This document shows positions 42,530 to 50,562 of a DNA stretch of 64,000 nucleotides, piece by piece. A program made the position numbers and the translations under genes. Below the pieces are notes generated by a model that saw nothing but the letters and a program-made list of their open reading frames with translations, searched no databases and was not told the DNA's origin. Positions within the stretch are counted from its first letter, which is position 1, and each line of letters starts with the position of its first letter. Source of the stretch: Mycolicibacterium senegalense (GTDB taxonomy: Bacteria; Actinomycetota; Actinomycetes; Mycobacteriales; Mycobacteriaceae); assembly GCF_019645875.1 (NCBI RefSeq), contig NZ_CP081000.1:5702417-5766416 (forward strand), read 5' to 3'.

Positions 42530-43248
42530 CGTCCGGAGGCCTGAACGTTCGGCTCCGCCGGCTTGGCGCCCAGTTTGCCGGCCACGTAGTCCGCAGCCTG
42601 ATCCGTCAAACCGTTGACCGCGTACAAGTTGTGCGCGTTGTTGTCACCGCCGGTGGGGGAACACACCGGATCCTCGGGGATACACAGGTCGTCGGTCTTG
42701 GCGGCATACCGCGAACCGACCGTGATCGGTGGTGCGCCGGTGTAGATCATCTGCAGGAAACCGCTCGACGGCTTGCCGAACAGTGCCACGGCGGCGACGT
42801 GATCAGCCGCCTCCGGGGGTAGCGGGCCACTGATGCTCGGCGGCAACACGAAGCCCTGCGGCACCGCATCGGCGGTGATGTAGGCGGCCACCGCCGCACC
42901 CTGCGAGAAACCGCCCAGCACGATCTTGGTGTCAGGGCAGGCCGCCACGGTGGCCCTGACCTTGTTGCTCGCATCGGCCACGCCGTCGGCCGCCGTCGCA
43001 AAGTCAAGGGATGCAGGGTAATTCACCGGATAGACATCAACGGACTTCCCGCCGGTCCTGGCCCGCAGAGCATCCACGAACGCGTCTCCGACTCCGCCGA
43101 CCCCCGGCGGTTCGAACGTGCCGCGCGCGAAGATCACCTGCACGTCCGAGCAGGGGTCCGCGGAAGCCTGCCCGGCGGCGGCGATACACCCACCTGCCGC
43201 GAAGACCGCTGACGCCACTGCGCTCAACCAACGACCAACCCGATTCAT
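42526..43248 (-). CDS. Cutinase family serine esterase (secreted)
   Basis: A 240-residue exported alpha/beta hydrolase. The signal peptide MNRVGRWLSAVASAVFAAGG... ends near ASADP (about residue 33). The nucleophile elbow GGFSQGAA, an early CSDVQVIFARGTFEPPGVG and a late DDLCIPEDPVCSPTGGDNNAHNLY, which carries the catalytic Asp and His and the second disulfide, are standard for mycobacterial Cfp21-like cutinases acting on lipids or esters. The ATG at 43248 starts the signal peptide; an ATG at 43263 is possible. It is convergent with MocR. Confidence 0.92.
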   Translation of the reverse strand: MNRVGRWLSAVASAVFAAGGCIAAAGQASADPCSDVQVIFARGTFEPPGVGGVGDAFVDALRARTGGKSVDVYPVNYPASLDFATAADGVADASNKVRATVAACPDTKIVLGGFSQGAAVAAYITADAVPQGFVLPPSISGPLPPEAADHVAAVALFGKPSSGFLQMIYTGAPPITVGSRYAAKTDDLCIPEDPVCSPTGGDNNAHNLYAVNGLTDQAADYVAGKLGAKPAEPNVQASGR

Positions 43249-43385
43249 TTTTCGACCCCACACTCGTCGCGACCAACCACGTTTCGTGCCAACTACTCCT
43301 CGATACCCAAGATCGAGGCGAAGCGAATCCCTCGGACGTGTGATCTACGACACGTTTAATTGTCGACGCGGGAGGTTCGAGTTTG

Positions 43386-44303
43386 CTATGAGGCGACGCC
43401 GACGCGCTGGCGCTCGCGCTTCTCGTCGTAATACCGGGCCCGCTCGTCGACGGCTTCCAGGAACTGCGCGAGCTCCTCCCGGGCTTTCTCCCCTTCCGGC
43501 CCGAAATCGGTCCGGTCGAAGATCCGCCAGAACCGCAGCACCGGCTGCACCACGTCGTCGTGGTGGACGCGCAGGTCGTAGATGCCGGCCTTGGCGATGG
43601 TGATGGCGTTCTGCGCGAAATCGGCCATGCCCTGGCCCGGCATCGCGAAGTTCACCACCTCGTCGCGGATGGCCGCCATCGCGGCGTCGGGGGCGATGTC
43701 CAGCGCCGCCGCCATGAGGTTGCGGTAGAACACCATGTGCAAGTTCTCGTCGGCGGCGATGCGCGCGAGCAGCTGATCGGCGATCGGGCAGCCGGATGCC
43801 CGGCCGGTGTTTCGGTGAGACACCCGGGTGGCCAACTCCTGGAATGACACATAGGCCATCGCCGCCAGCGGCGTCTTGTCACCTGAGTCATATCCGGCGA
43901 CCGTGTGGGCCATCCGAAGACGTTCCAGCGCAACAGGATCCACGCCGCGCGTAACGACGAGGTAGTCGCGCAGCGCGATGCTGTGCCGGCCTTCCTCGGC
44001 CGTCCACTGCCCGACCCAGGTGCCCCACGCACCGTCGCGGGAGAACCGCGTGGCGATCTCACGGTGATAGGACGGCAGATTGTCCTCGGTCAGCAGATTG
44101 ACCGTCATGGCCACCTTGGCGACGTGGTCCAACGGCGAATCCTCGGGCTGCCAATCCTCGCCGTCCAAGAAAGCGAAGTCGCGCCCCCTGCTCCATGGCA
44201 CGTAATCGTGCGGGAACCATTCCCGTGCCATCGACAGATGGCGGTCGAGGTTGCTCGCGACAACCGGTTCGAGTTCGTGGAGCAGTCCGCTCTGGACATC
44301 CAT
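43386..44303 (-). CDS. Acyl-[acyl-carrier-protein] desaturase, DesA type
   Basis: A 305-residue soluble diiron desaturase that introduces a double bond into acyl-ACP chains. Iron ligands can be read as Glu73, Glu104/His107 (AEEGRH), Glu156, and Glu186/His189 (DENLH). Mycobacterial DesA1 and DesA2 act on meromycolate precursors; this is a member of that group, nearer in length to DesA1/2 than to plant enzymes. The ATG at 44303 has GGGAGGA upstream. A palindromic operator at 44357-44393 precedes it. Which DesA paralogue it is remains open. Confidence 0.9.
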   Translation of the reverse strand: MDVQSGLLHELEPVVASNLDRHLSMAREWFPHDYVPWSRGRDFAFLDGEDWQPEDSPLDHVAKVAMTVNLLTEDNLPSYHREIATRFSRDGAWGTWVGQWTAEEGRHSIALRDYLVVTRGVDPVALERLRMAHTVAGYDSGDKTPLAAMAYVSFQELATRVSHRNTGRASGCPIADQLLARIAADENLHMVFYRNLMAAALDIAPDAAMAAIRDEVVNFAMPGQGMADFAQNAITIAKAGIYDLRVHHDDVVQPVLRFWRIFDRTDFGPEGEKAREELAQFLEAVDERARYYDEKRERQRVGVAS

Positions 44304-44356
44304 ACGTCGTCCTCCCAACAGTCTCGGCAGGTGTCGGCATCAGAGTGCCGCCTCGC

Positions 44357-44393
44357 AACCTACGGTAGCGTAGGTTACGGAACCGTAGGTTAC
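44357..44393. promoter_or_regulatory. Palindromic operator upstream of the desaturase gene
   Basis: AACCTACGGTAGCGTAGGTT (44357-44376) has 7-bp perfect arms. The half-site CGTAGGTTAC recurs at 44369-44378 and 44384-44393, and GGTTACGGAACC (44373-44384) adds another symmetric pairing. This is the kind of site bound by TetR-type fatty-acid regulators; the desaturase regulator MadR is a candidate. No such regulator is encoded nearby, so control would be in trans. Confidence 0.6.
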
Positions 44394-44440
44394 TTTTCGG
44401 TGAACCGAGCGCCGGGAGGCCCACTTCTTGTGGCTTGTCC

Positions 44441-45466
44441 CTACTTCTCCTTCGTCGCCGCCTCCGCCAATTGGTGCAGCAGTCCGAGCGACAGGAAGGT
44501 CATGGCACCCCGGTCCTCGAACTTGCCGGCAACGTTGCCGGCGATGCCGCCCTGCACCGCCAGGTCGCTGATCAGATCGAGTTTGAGTTGCGGACTGCCC
44601 TCGGAGAAGTCGAGATCCGCCAGGTCGACCCACACGATGTTCGGGCGGGTCGTGGACTCGTAGACATACCGCTTGTTGGTGAGATCGAGAACCACCTGCC
44701 AGATGGTCTGCGAGGCATCGGGTTTCCCTGGGTCGGGGATACGGAACGGCTGTGCGGCGTTGCGGATCACCGAGAACATGCCCGCGATGGCCTCGACTTG
44801 GCCGGACGGCTGGGGCAAGCGACCGACGTAGTAGCTGGCGCGGGCGAACCGATCGCTGGCCAACGTCGAACCCGGGAGCGGCTGATCTCCACCCAGACCC
44901 GTGAACGACTTCACCAGCTCCAACTGCTGATCGAACGTCGGCGAATTGGTCATGACCCGGTAATCCCGGGAGTGGTACACCCGAGCGGTTCCGTCGACGT
45001 ATTCGATGATCGCCGAGTCGCCGGTGGCGTCGTCGAGCGCCAGATGCAGTCCGGGGCGGGCACCGCCGGTCGGATCGTCCATCTGCACCACCTGCACATC
45101 GCTCTGGGAGATCCACGCGGTCGCCTCCGCGACCGTGGCGAAGTTGTCCAGGAAGTACTGCAGCCAGATCGCCTGCCCCAGTTGGATTCGCGAAGCGTCC
45201 GGCTCGCCGTAGGTGGACTCGGCCAGCCACAAGATGTGCCCCGCCAGACCGGCCTCATTCATCCCGTCGACAGACGTGATGTCGAAAGCGGTGGCCACCA
45301 CACTGCCGTACTTCGAGGTCCAGGTCAGCTTGCCCGAGACCCCATCGTCGCGGTGGACTCCGCGGGGCTGCTTCCACAAGTTGGTCATCAGATCCTTGTG
45401 GAAATCCATGTTCCTTCCGACCAGTACCGCACCGCCCGCTTCCGGCCACATGACTCGCGTGCACAT
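44441..45466 (-). CDS. Linear-amide C-N hydrolase (choloylglycine hydrolase/penicillin V acylase family)
   Basis: A 341-residue Ntn hydrolase. The chosen ATG at 45466 gives MCTRVMW, so removal of the initiator Met would expose Cys2 as the nucleophile, exactly as required. Further signature residues are GRNMDFHKDL (about 20; Asp and Arg neighbours), GMNEAGLAGHILWL and NSPTFDQQL. Family members cleave bile-salt amides, penicillin V or N-acyl homoserine lactones; in a soil mycobacterium amidase or quorum-quenching activity is possible, unproven. The C-terminus LHQLAEAATKEK is ordinary. It is divergent from the lipoprotein gene. Confidence 0.88.
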   Translation of the reverse strand: MCTRVMWPEAGGAVLVGRNMDFHKDLMTNLWKQPRGVHRDDGVSGKLTWTSKYGSVVATAFDITSVDGMNEAGLAGHILWLAESTYGEPDASRIQLGQAIWLQYFLDNFATVAEATAWISQSDVQVVQMDDPTGGARPGLHLALDDATGDSAIIEYVDGTARVYHSRDYRVMTNSPTFDQQLELVKSFTGLGGDQPLPGSTLASDRFARASYYVGRLPQPSGQVEAIAGMFSVIRNAAQPFRIPDPGKPDASQTIWQVVLDLTNKRYVYESTTRPNIVWVDLADLDFSEGSPQLKLDLISDLAVQGGIAGNVAGKFEDRGAMTFLSLGLLHQLAEAATKEK

Positions 45467-45537
45467 TCGAGCGAGCCTAGTGTCGACGTGCACAGCTGTA
45501 CCGCAACCGTGCATGCCGCCCGATAAAGTTCGGCTTC

Positions 45538-46278
45538 ATGGTGCCGGCACGATGGGTTGCGGCTGCGACGGCGATCGTCACTCTTGCGGGTTGCGGACCC
45601 ACCTCCGCACCGCCGGAGCCCTCCGCGCCAACGAGTGCAGCGCCAACGAGTGCGGCGGCGGCTCCGCCGCTGGCCACCGATGCACACGGCTACACGATCA
45701 CCTCGATCACCGAACCCGGCTCGCAACCGGACAAGTCGGTAACCATCCCTGCGCTGTCCGGCGGCGACCCGGCCGTCACCGCCCGCTTCAACGCCGCCAT
45801 GCGAGCCTCACGGGCCGGGATGCCCGAACAATCCGCAGACATGAGCGTGGACGACGGTGAACTCCCCGGCGGATACGGCAGCGGGGTCACCAAAATCGGC
45901 TCCGGCGTCGTCGCCGGGCGCATCGTGCTGCTCTGGTACGGGAAAGGCGCCGCTCACCCCAACCAGAGTCTGGGCACCGTGGTGATCCAGACCCGCGACG
46001 CCGCACCGGTGACCGTCGAGGATCTGTACCAGGACCGCGCCGCAGCGCAGGCCCGGCTGCGCACGCTCTTGCCGCAACTGGACACCAGCCGGCGGTTGAC
46101 GGCGCAGCAGGTGTCAGGCGAGGACATCGACACCAATTGGCTGCCCACGTCGAGCGGGCTCGAGGTCTATGTGTCGGTGGCCCATGCGCTGGGTGACTAC
46201 GTGGTGGTGACCGTGCCGTGGGACCGGATCGCCGATGTGCTGCGGCCGGGGATGCTCGATGTGTTGACCGAGCACTGA
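45538..46278 (+). CDS. Lipoprotein with DUF3298/RsiV-like domain
   Basis: A 246-residue secreted lipoprotein. The leader MVPARWVAAATAIVTLAGC gives lipidated Cys19. A Pro/Ala/Ser/Thr linker (20-45, with PTSAAPTSAA repeats) precedes a domain with ITEPGSQPDKSVTIPALSGG, the SLGTVVIQTRDAAPVTVEDLY core and GLEVYVSVAHALGDYVVVTVPW near the end. DUF3298-type domains occur in lysozyme-sensing RsiV; here no sigma factor gene is adjacent. Function unknown. Transcribed 71 bp divergent from the Ntn hydrolase. Confidence 0.82.
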   Translation: MVPARWVAAATAIVTLAGCGPTSAPPEPSAPTSAAPTSAAAAPPLATDAHGYTITSITEPGSQPDKSVTIPALSGGDPAVTARFNAAMRASRAGMPEQSADMSVDDGELPGGYGSGVTKIGSGVVAGRIVLLWYGKGAAHPNQSLGTVVIQTRDAAPVTVEDLYQDRAAAQARLRTLLPQLDTSRRLTAQQVSGEDIDTNWLPTSSGLEVYVSVAHALGDYVVVTVPWDRIADVLRPGMLDVLTEH

Positions 46279-46395
46279 ACACTCACGGCATAGTGCCGGC
46301 CGCGTCATCACCGCAACAGTTCGAGAATGTGCCACATTGCCCCCACGGGACACGCTCCAGCGGTTTAGATTTCAGGTTGTTCCAGGAAAAGCGGC

Positions 46396-47514
46396 ATGGC
46401 GAAGACGGAGAATTGGGTGAGTAGGGCCGAGTTCGAGTTTGCTACCGGCGCTCTGCGCCACGGCCGCTTCATGGGCGCCTTCTGCCTGGTGACGGCGCTG
46501 AGCTGTTTCGCGCTGGCGGGGTTGGGCATCATCGTCCAGTTCAATCCGGCGGGGCCGACCGGTGTCGCGTCGCGATCAGTGCAAGCCGCTGCGGTGATCT
46601 CCGGTGCCGTGATCGGGTATCGGTGGCTGCGGCGCCCCTGGCCGCAGTACGAAGCCGCCGTCGCATTCGTGGTGTGGGCCGACGTGGCCGTGGCCGCCGT
46701 CGCGACAACCATGTCCACCACCGAGGCGCAGCTGAGCACCACGCTGTACCTCGGCATGACGGGGGTCTTCGTCGGATTCCTGCTCGGGGCGCGACCGCTG
46801 GCAGTGCACTGCGCCTTCGGCGCCGTGGTGATCACCGGCATCACCGGCTGGGCAGTCCTGTTACGGCCCGGCAGCCTGTGGGATCTGTTCCCGATCTACA
46901 TGCCGGCACTGATGTGGGTGGTAGTGGTGCCGCTGACCGGCTGCATCCTGATCGAGAGAGGCCGCAACGCGGTCGTCCAGGTCGCACAGTCGGCGCACCG
47001 TGATCAGCTGACCGGACTGCGCAACCGCCGAGGCATGCACGCGGCCGTGCGTCGAGTCGTGACGGGTAGGACGACACCGGCGAACCTGGTGGTGGCCGTG
47101 TGCGACATCGACCGGTTCAAGCGACTCAACGACGACGAGGGCCACGCGGCCGGCGACGTGGCTCTGATTGCGATGGCGGAGCGGCTACGGTCCATCGCCC
47201 GCCCCGGGGAGATCGCCGCGCGACTCGGTGGCGACGAGCTGGTCCTGGTGACGATGATCGACGACCCTGACGGCATCTCGGAACTGCTCGACCGACTGGA
47301 CGTACTCACCCGGATAGAGGTCGGCGGCCGGGAACTGTCCGTGAGCGTCGGTGTCGCGTCGATGGCGGCGACCGAGCCGCACTTTTCCGTCGACCATGTG
47401 ATCCGTCAAGCCGATTCCGCCATGTACGGGGTGAAGCGATCCGGCGGCGGGGCGTGCGCAGTGCACGGACGGGAGACCGACGGCACCGTTCAGGGTTTCG
47501 TCGCCGGGACATAG
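46396..47514 (+). CDS. Membrane-bound GGDEF-domain diguanylate cyclase
   Basis: A 372-residue protein. Six hydrophobic segments fill residues about 20-190 (MASE-like sensor). The C-terminal GGDEF domain has the start DQLTGLRNRRGM, CDIDRFKRLNDDEGHAAGDVAL and the active-site loop RLGGDELVLV, in which Leu replaces the final Phe of GGDEF. The change is common and usually tolerated; there is no EAL domain. It would make c-di-GMP from two GTP. The ATG at 46396 is used. tRNA-Ser lies just downstream, on the opposite strand. Confidence 0.9.
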   Translation: MAKTENWVSRAEFEFATGALRHGRFMGAFCLVTALSCFALAGLGIIVQFNPAGPTGVASRSVQAAAVISGAVIGYRWLRRPWPQYEAAVAFVVWADVAVAAVATTMSTTEAQLSTTLYLGMTGVFVGFLLGARPLAVHCAFGAVVITGITGWAVLLRPGSLWDLFPIYMPALMWVVVVPLTGCILIERGRNAVVQVAQSAHRDQLTGLRNRRGMHAAVRRVVTGRTTPANLVVAVCDIDRFKRLNDDEGHAAGDVALIAMAERLRSIARPGEIAARLGGDELVLVTMIDDPDGISELLDRLDVLTRIEVGGRELSVSVGVASMAATEPHFSVDHVIRQADSAMYGVKRSGGGACAVHGRETDGTVQGFVAGT

Positions 47515-47558
47515 ACCCGCACGTCAACTTCGATGGACGGCATACCCGCTGTCAACAG

Positions 47559-47645
47559 CGGTGGCGGAGGGATTTGAACCCCCGGACGGTGTTAGCCGTC
47601 TCTCGCTTTCAAGGCGAGTGCATTAGGCCGCTCTGCCACGCCACC
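47559..47645 (-). tRNA. tRNA-Ser (anticodon TGA)
   Basis: An 87-nt class II tRNA. Acceptor GGTGGCG with CGCCACC and G73, anticodon loop CTTGAAA (anticodon TGA), long variable arm, and GGGTTCAAATCCC T-arm. Its acceptor and T-arm sequences are nearly identical to tRNA-Ser(CGA) at 17403. Confidence 0.95.
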
Positions 47646-47664
47646 GCCGACAAGAGTACGGGCT

Positions 47665-48177
47665 TTACACGCGACCGATGTGAGCGGGCGGCGCTCCGCT
47701 CTTCAGTGCGACGCTGATCCGCCGACAGTTCTCACCCATCGCGGCGATCTGCGGCCGCGAGAGCCGGCCGAGAAAGTGTGAGCGGACACCCTGTCCGTAT
47801 GTCACCATCGCCTCACGAACAGCGACCCGGCCCTCTTCGGTGATCGTGGCGACCACTCCACGCCCGTCATCGGGACTGGCACACCTGGTCACCAGGTTCT
47901 GCACTTCCAGTCGCCGGATCTGCCGGGTCACCCGGCTGGGCAGAGACATCAACCGCTCGGCCAAGTCGCCCATCCGGGCGGACCCGGTCGCCGATTTGTC
48001 CAAGATGTCGAGCAGGCGCACATCATTGAGGGTCAGGTGATGTGCGTCCACCAGCGACCGGTTCAAGGTCGCATACATTCGCAGCGCCGAGTCGAGGTAG
48101 TTCTGCCATGACCTCTGCTCGGCGATGTCCAGGCCCGGCATGTCACCCGCCGTGCGCCCCGCAATCATCCCCACCAT
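47665..48177 (-). CDS. MarR-family transcriptional regulator
   Basis: A 170-residue winged-helix regulator. Dimerisation helices open (SWQNYLDSALRMYATLNRSL), then LTLNDVRLLDILDKS, the HTH with RMGDLAERLMSLPSRVTRQIRRLE, and the wing CASPDDGRGVVATITEEGR with the usual DxRG. The start may be the ATG at 48177 or a shorter one at 48168. It is divergent from the quinone-oxidoreductase gene with 67 bp between, so that gene is a plausible target; the effector is unknown. Confidence 0.9.
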   Translation of the reverse strand: MVGMIAGRTAGDMPGLDIAEQRSWQNYLDSALRMYATLNRSLVDAHHLTLNDVRLLDILDKSATGSARMGDLAERLMSLPSRVTRQIRRLEVQNLVTRCASPDDGRGVVATITEEGRVAVREAMVTYGQGVRSHFLGRLSRPQIAAMGENCRRISVALKSGAPPAHIGRV

Positions 48178-48244
48178 GGGCGCAATCGTAAGGGACGTCA
48201 GTATTGCTGCGCGCGAAAAATAGCGTGCTTGTAGCGTGGAAAAA

Positions 48245-49222
48245 ATGCATGCAATCGCCGCGTCCGCCGAGGGCCGTCTGACCTGGGAAAATGTCGCTGA
48301 TCTAGAAGTAGCAAACGACGAGGTTCTGATCCGCGTTCACGCCGCCGGGGTCAATCGCGCCGATCTGCTCCAAGCCGCGGGCAAGTATCCGCCCCCGCCA
48401 GGCGCCAGTGAAGTGATCGGGTTGGAGGTCTCGGGCACCGTCGCCGCGCTCGGCGCCGACGTTACCGACTGGTCAGTTGGGCAACCGGTATGCGCATTGC
48501 TCGCCGGGGGCGGCTACGCCGAATACGTCGCGGCACCCGCCGCCCAGGTGTTGCCATTGCCCGATGGCGTTGCTCTCAACGACGCCGCAGGACTTCCCGA
48601 GGTGGCTTGCACGGTGTGGTCGAACCTCGTCATGACCGCGGGTTTGACGGCCGGTCAGGTGGTGCTCCTCCAGGGTGGCGCCAGCGGCATCGGCACCCAT
48701 GCCACTCAGGTGGCGCGCGCCCTCGGCGCCCGGGTAGCGGTGACGGCCGGCTCCGCCGACAAGCTGGCCCTGTGCCGCGAACTGGGCGCCGACATCACCA
48801 TCAACTACCGCGACGACGACTTCGTGGAGCGGCTCCGGGCCGAAACCGACGGTGCCGGAGCCGACGTCATCCTCGACATCATGGGAGCCGCCTACCTGGA
48901 CCGCAACGTCGACGCCCTGGCCACCGGCGGCCGGCTGGTGATCATCGGCATGCAGGGCGGCATCAAGGCCGAGCTCAACATCGCCAAGCTGCTGGGTAAG
49001 CGGGCCGGGGTCATCGCCACCTCACTGCGGCCGCGGCCCGTCGACGGGCCGGGCGGAAAGGGCGAGATCGTGCGAGCGGTGATCGACAACGTCTGGCCGA
49101 TGATCGCCGACGGACGAGTCCGCCCGATCATCGGTGCCGAACTGCCCATCGCCGAAGCCCAGCGGGCCCATGAGCTGCTGGCCTCCGGTGAGGTGTCGGG
49201 AAAGATCGTGCTGACGGTCTAG
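48245..49222 (+). CDS. NAD(P)H:quinone oxidoreductase (PIG3/zeta-crystallin-like MDR)
   Basis: A 325-residue medium-chain reductase without the structural zinc site. GVNRADLLQAAGKYPPPPG is the PIG3-type signature, GLPEVACTVWSNL and the NADPH motif LLQGGASGIGTHATQVARALGA follow; YRDDDFVERL and AAYLDRNVDALATGGRLVIIGMQGG are typical. It is the Rv3777 counterpart by order. Reduces quinones or reactive carbonyls. The ATG at 48245 is chosen; a GTG at 48236 adds three residues. Confidence 0.9.
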   Translation: MHAIAASAEGRLTWENVADLEVANDEVLIRVHAAGVNRADLLQAAGKYPPPPGASEVIGLEVSGTVAALGADVTDWSVGQPVCALLAGGGYAEYVAAPAAQVLPLPDGVALNDAAGLPEVACTVWSNLVMTAGLTAGQVVLLQGGASGIGTHATQVARALGARVAVTAGSADKLALCRELGADITINYRDDDFVERLRAETDGAGADVILDIMGAAYLDRNVDALATGGRLVIIGMQGGIKAELNIAKLLGKRAGVIATSLRPRPVDGPGGKGEIVRAVIDNVWPMIADGRVRPIIGAELPIAEAQRAHELLASGEVSGKIVLTV

Positions 49223-49241
49223 CTCTGGGGCCGAGGCGCGA

Positions 49242-50438
49242 TCAGCCGAGCGAGGCCAAAGCCCGCACGAGCTGATCGACCTCGGCGCCGGTCGAGTAGT
49301 GCGACAGCCCGACCGTCACGGCGCCGCCGATGTCGTTGACCCCGATCACGTCGAGCACACGTGAGCTGGCGTTGGAGATCGCCAGGATGCCGTTGTCGGC
49401 CAGCCGTTGCACCACCCGCTCGGCCGGAATGTCGCGTACGACGAAGCTCAGCACCGGAATCTGCGACTCCGGCCTGCCGATCACCATGACCAACGGCAAC
49501 GAGCGCAGCGAGGCCACCAGGTACTCGAACAGCCGATCCAGGTAGGCCCCCGCCGACTTCATCGACACGGCCAGCCGCTCGCGCCGCGAACCACTGGCCG
49601 AGTCATCGAGGTTCGACAGGTACTCGATGCTGGCCACCACACCGCCCAGCAGGCCGTACTGATGTGCGCCCACCTCCAGGCGGGCCGGTCCGGTGGCGTG
49701 CGGGTCCAACGACACCGAGGCCAGCGAATCGAGCGTCGAGGGTTCGCGGAAGACGAGCGCGCCGACGGGCGGTCCGCCCCACGGCACCGCGTTGAGCGCC
49801 ACCACGTCGGCCTCGATCTCGTTGATGTCGATGAGCCGGTAGGGCGCCGCGGCGGAGTGGTCGACCACGACCATGCCGCCGACCTCGTGGGTGAGTTTCG
49901 TCACCTCACCCAGATCGGTGACGGTCCCCAGGGTCGATGACGCCGACGCGATGGCCACCAGCCGGGTCGGCTTGTCGATCAGCCCTTCCCACTGCCACGA
50001 CGGCAGCTCACCGGTTTCGATGTCGACCTCGGCCCACTTGACCTTGGCGCCATAGCGATTCGCAGCCCGCAGCCACGGCGCGATGTTGGCCTCGTCGTCC
50101 AGGCGGGTGACCACCACCTCGTAACCAAGGCCGACCCGGCTCGAGGAGGCCTCGGCCAGTGCGGTCAGCAGCTGGGCCCGGTCGGCCCCGAGAACCACCC
50201 CGCGCGGATCGGCGTTGACCAGGTCTGCGACCGCCTGCCGCGCGGCGGTGAGCACGGCCGCACTGCGGCGTGCGGACGGGTGCGGCCCCACAGCGGTGGG
50301 CATCGAGCCACGGAAGGCGGTGGAAACCGTCGTCGCGACGGAGTCGGGCACCAACATGCCGTTCTGGGCATCGAAGTGAACCCACCCATCGCCCAATGAC
50401 GGGTGCAAGCCCCGCACCCGGGCGACGTCGTATGCCAT
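49242..50438 (-). CDS. Class V aminotransferase/cysteine desulfurase-like protein lacking the PLP lysine (Rv3778c type)
   Basis: A 398-residue fold-type I PLP-family protein. HFDAQNGMLVPDSVATTVS at the N-terminus, RLDDEANIAPWLRAANRYGAKVKW and VDHSAAAPYRLID (Asp at the pyridine nitrogen) are intact. At the position where the family has Ser-x-His-Lys before W-GGPP, this protein reads NAVPWGGPPVGA, with Pro219 in place of the catalytic Lys. Unless another Lys substitutes, it cannot form the internal aldimine. The ATG at 50438 starts MAYDVARVRG. It is divergent from the membrane glycosyltransferase. Confidence 0.85.
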   Translation of the reverse strand: MAYDVARVRGLHPSLGDGWVHFDAQNGMLVPDSVATTVSTAFRGSMPTAVGPHPSARRSAAVLTAARQAVADLVNADPRGVVLGADRAQLLTALAEASSSRVGLGYEVVVTRLDDEANIAPWLRAANRYGAKVKWAEVDIETGELPSWQWEGLIDKPTRLVAIASASSTLGTVTDLGEVTKLTHEVGGMVVVDHSAAAPYRLIDINEIEADVVALNAVPWGGPPVGALVFREPSTLDSLASVSLDPHATGPARLEVGAHQYGLLGGVVASIEYLSNLDDSASGSRRERLAVSMKSAGAYLDRLFEYLVASLRSLPLVMVIGRPESQIPVLSFVVRDIPAERVVQRLADNGILAISNASSRVLDVIGVNDIGGAVTVGLSHYSTGAEVDQLVRALASLG

Positions 50439-50562
50439 GCCAGCCACCTTAGAGCGTCCGCCGATATCACAAACCGACACGATTTGGGGAGCGCCCGATG
50501 AGCACGTTTGCGCTTCCGAGACCATGCTCGGACCGGGTCACCTGGGCAGCCATACTAGTCCA

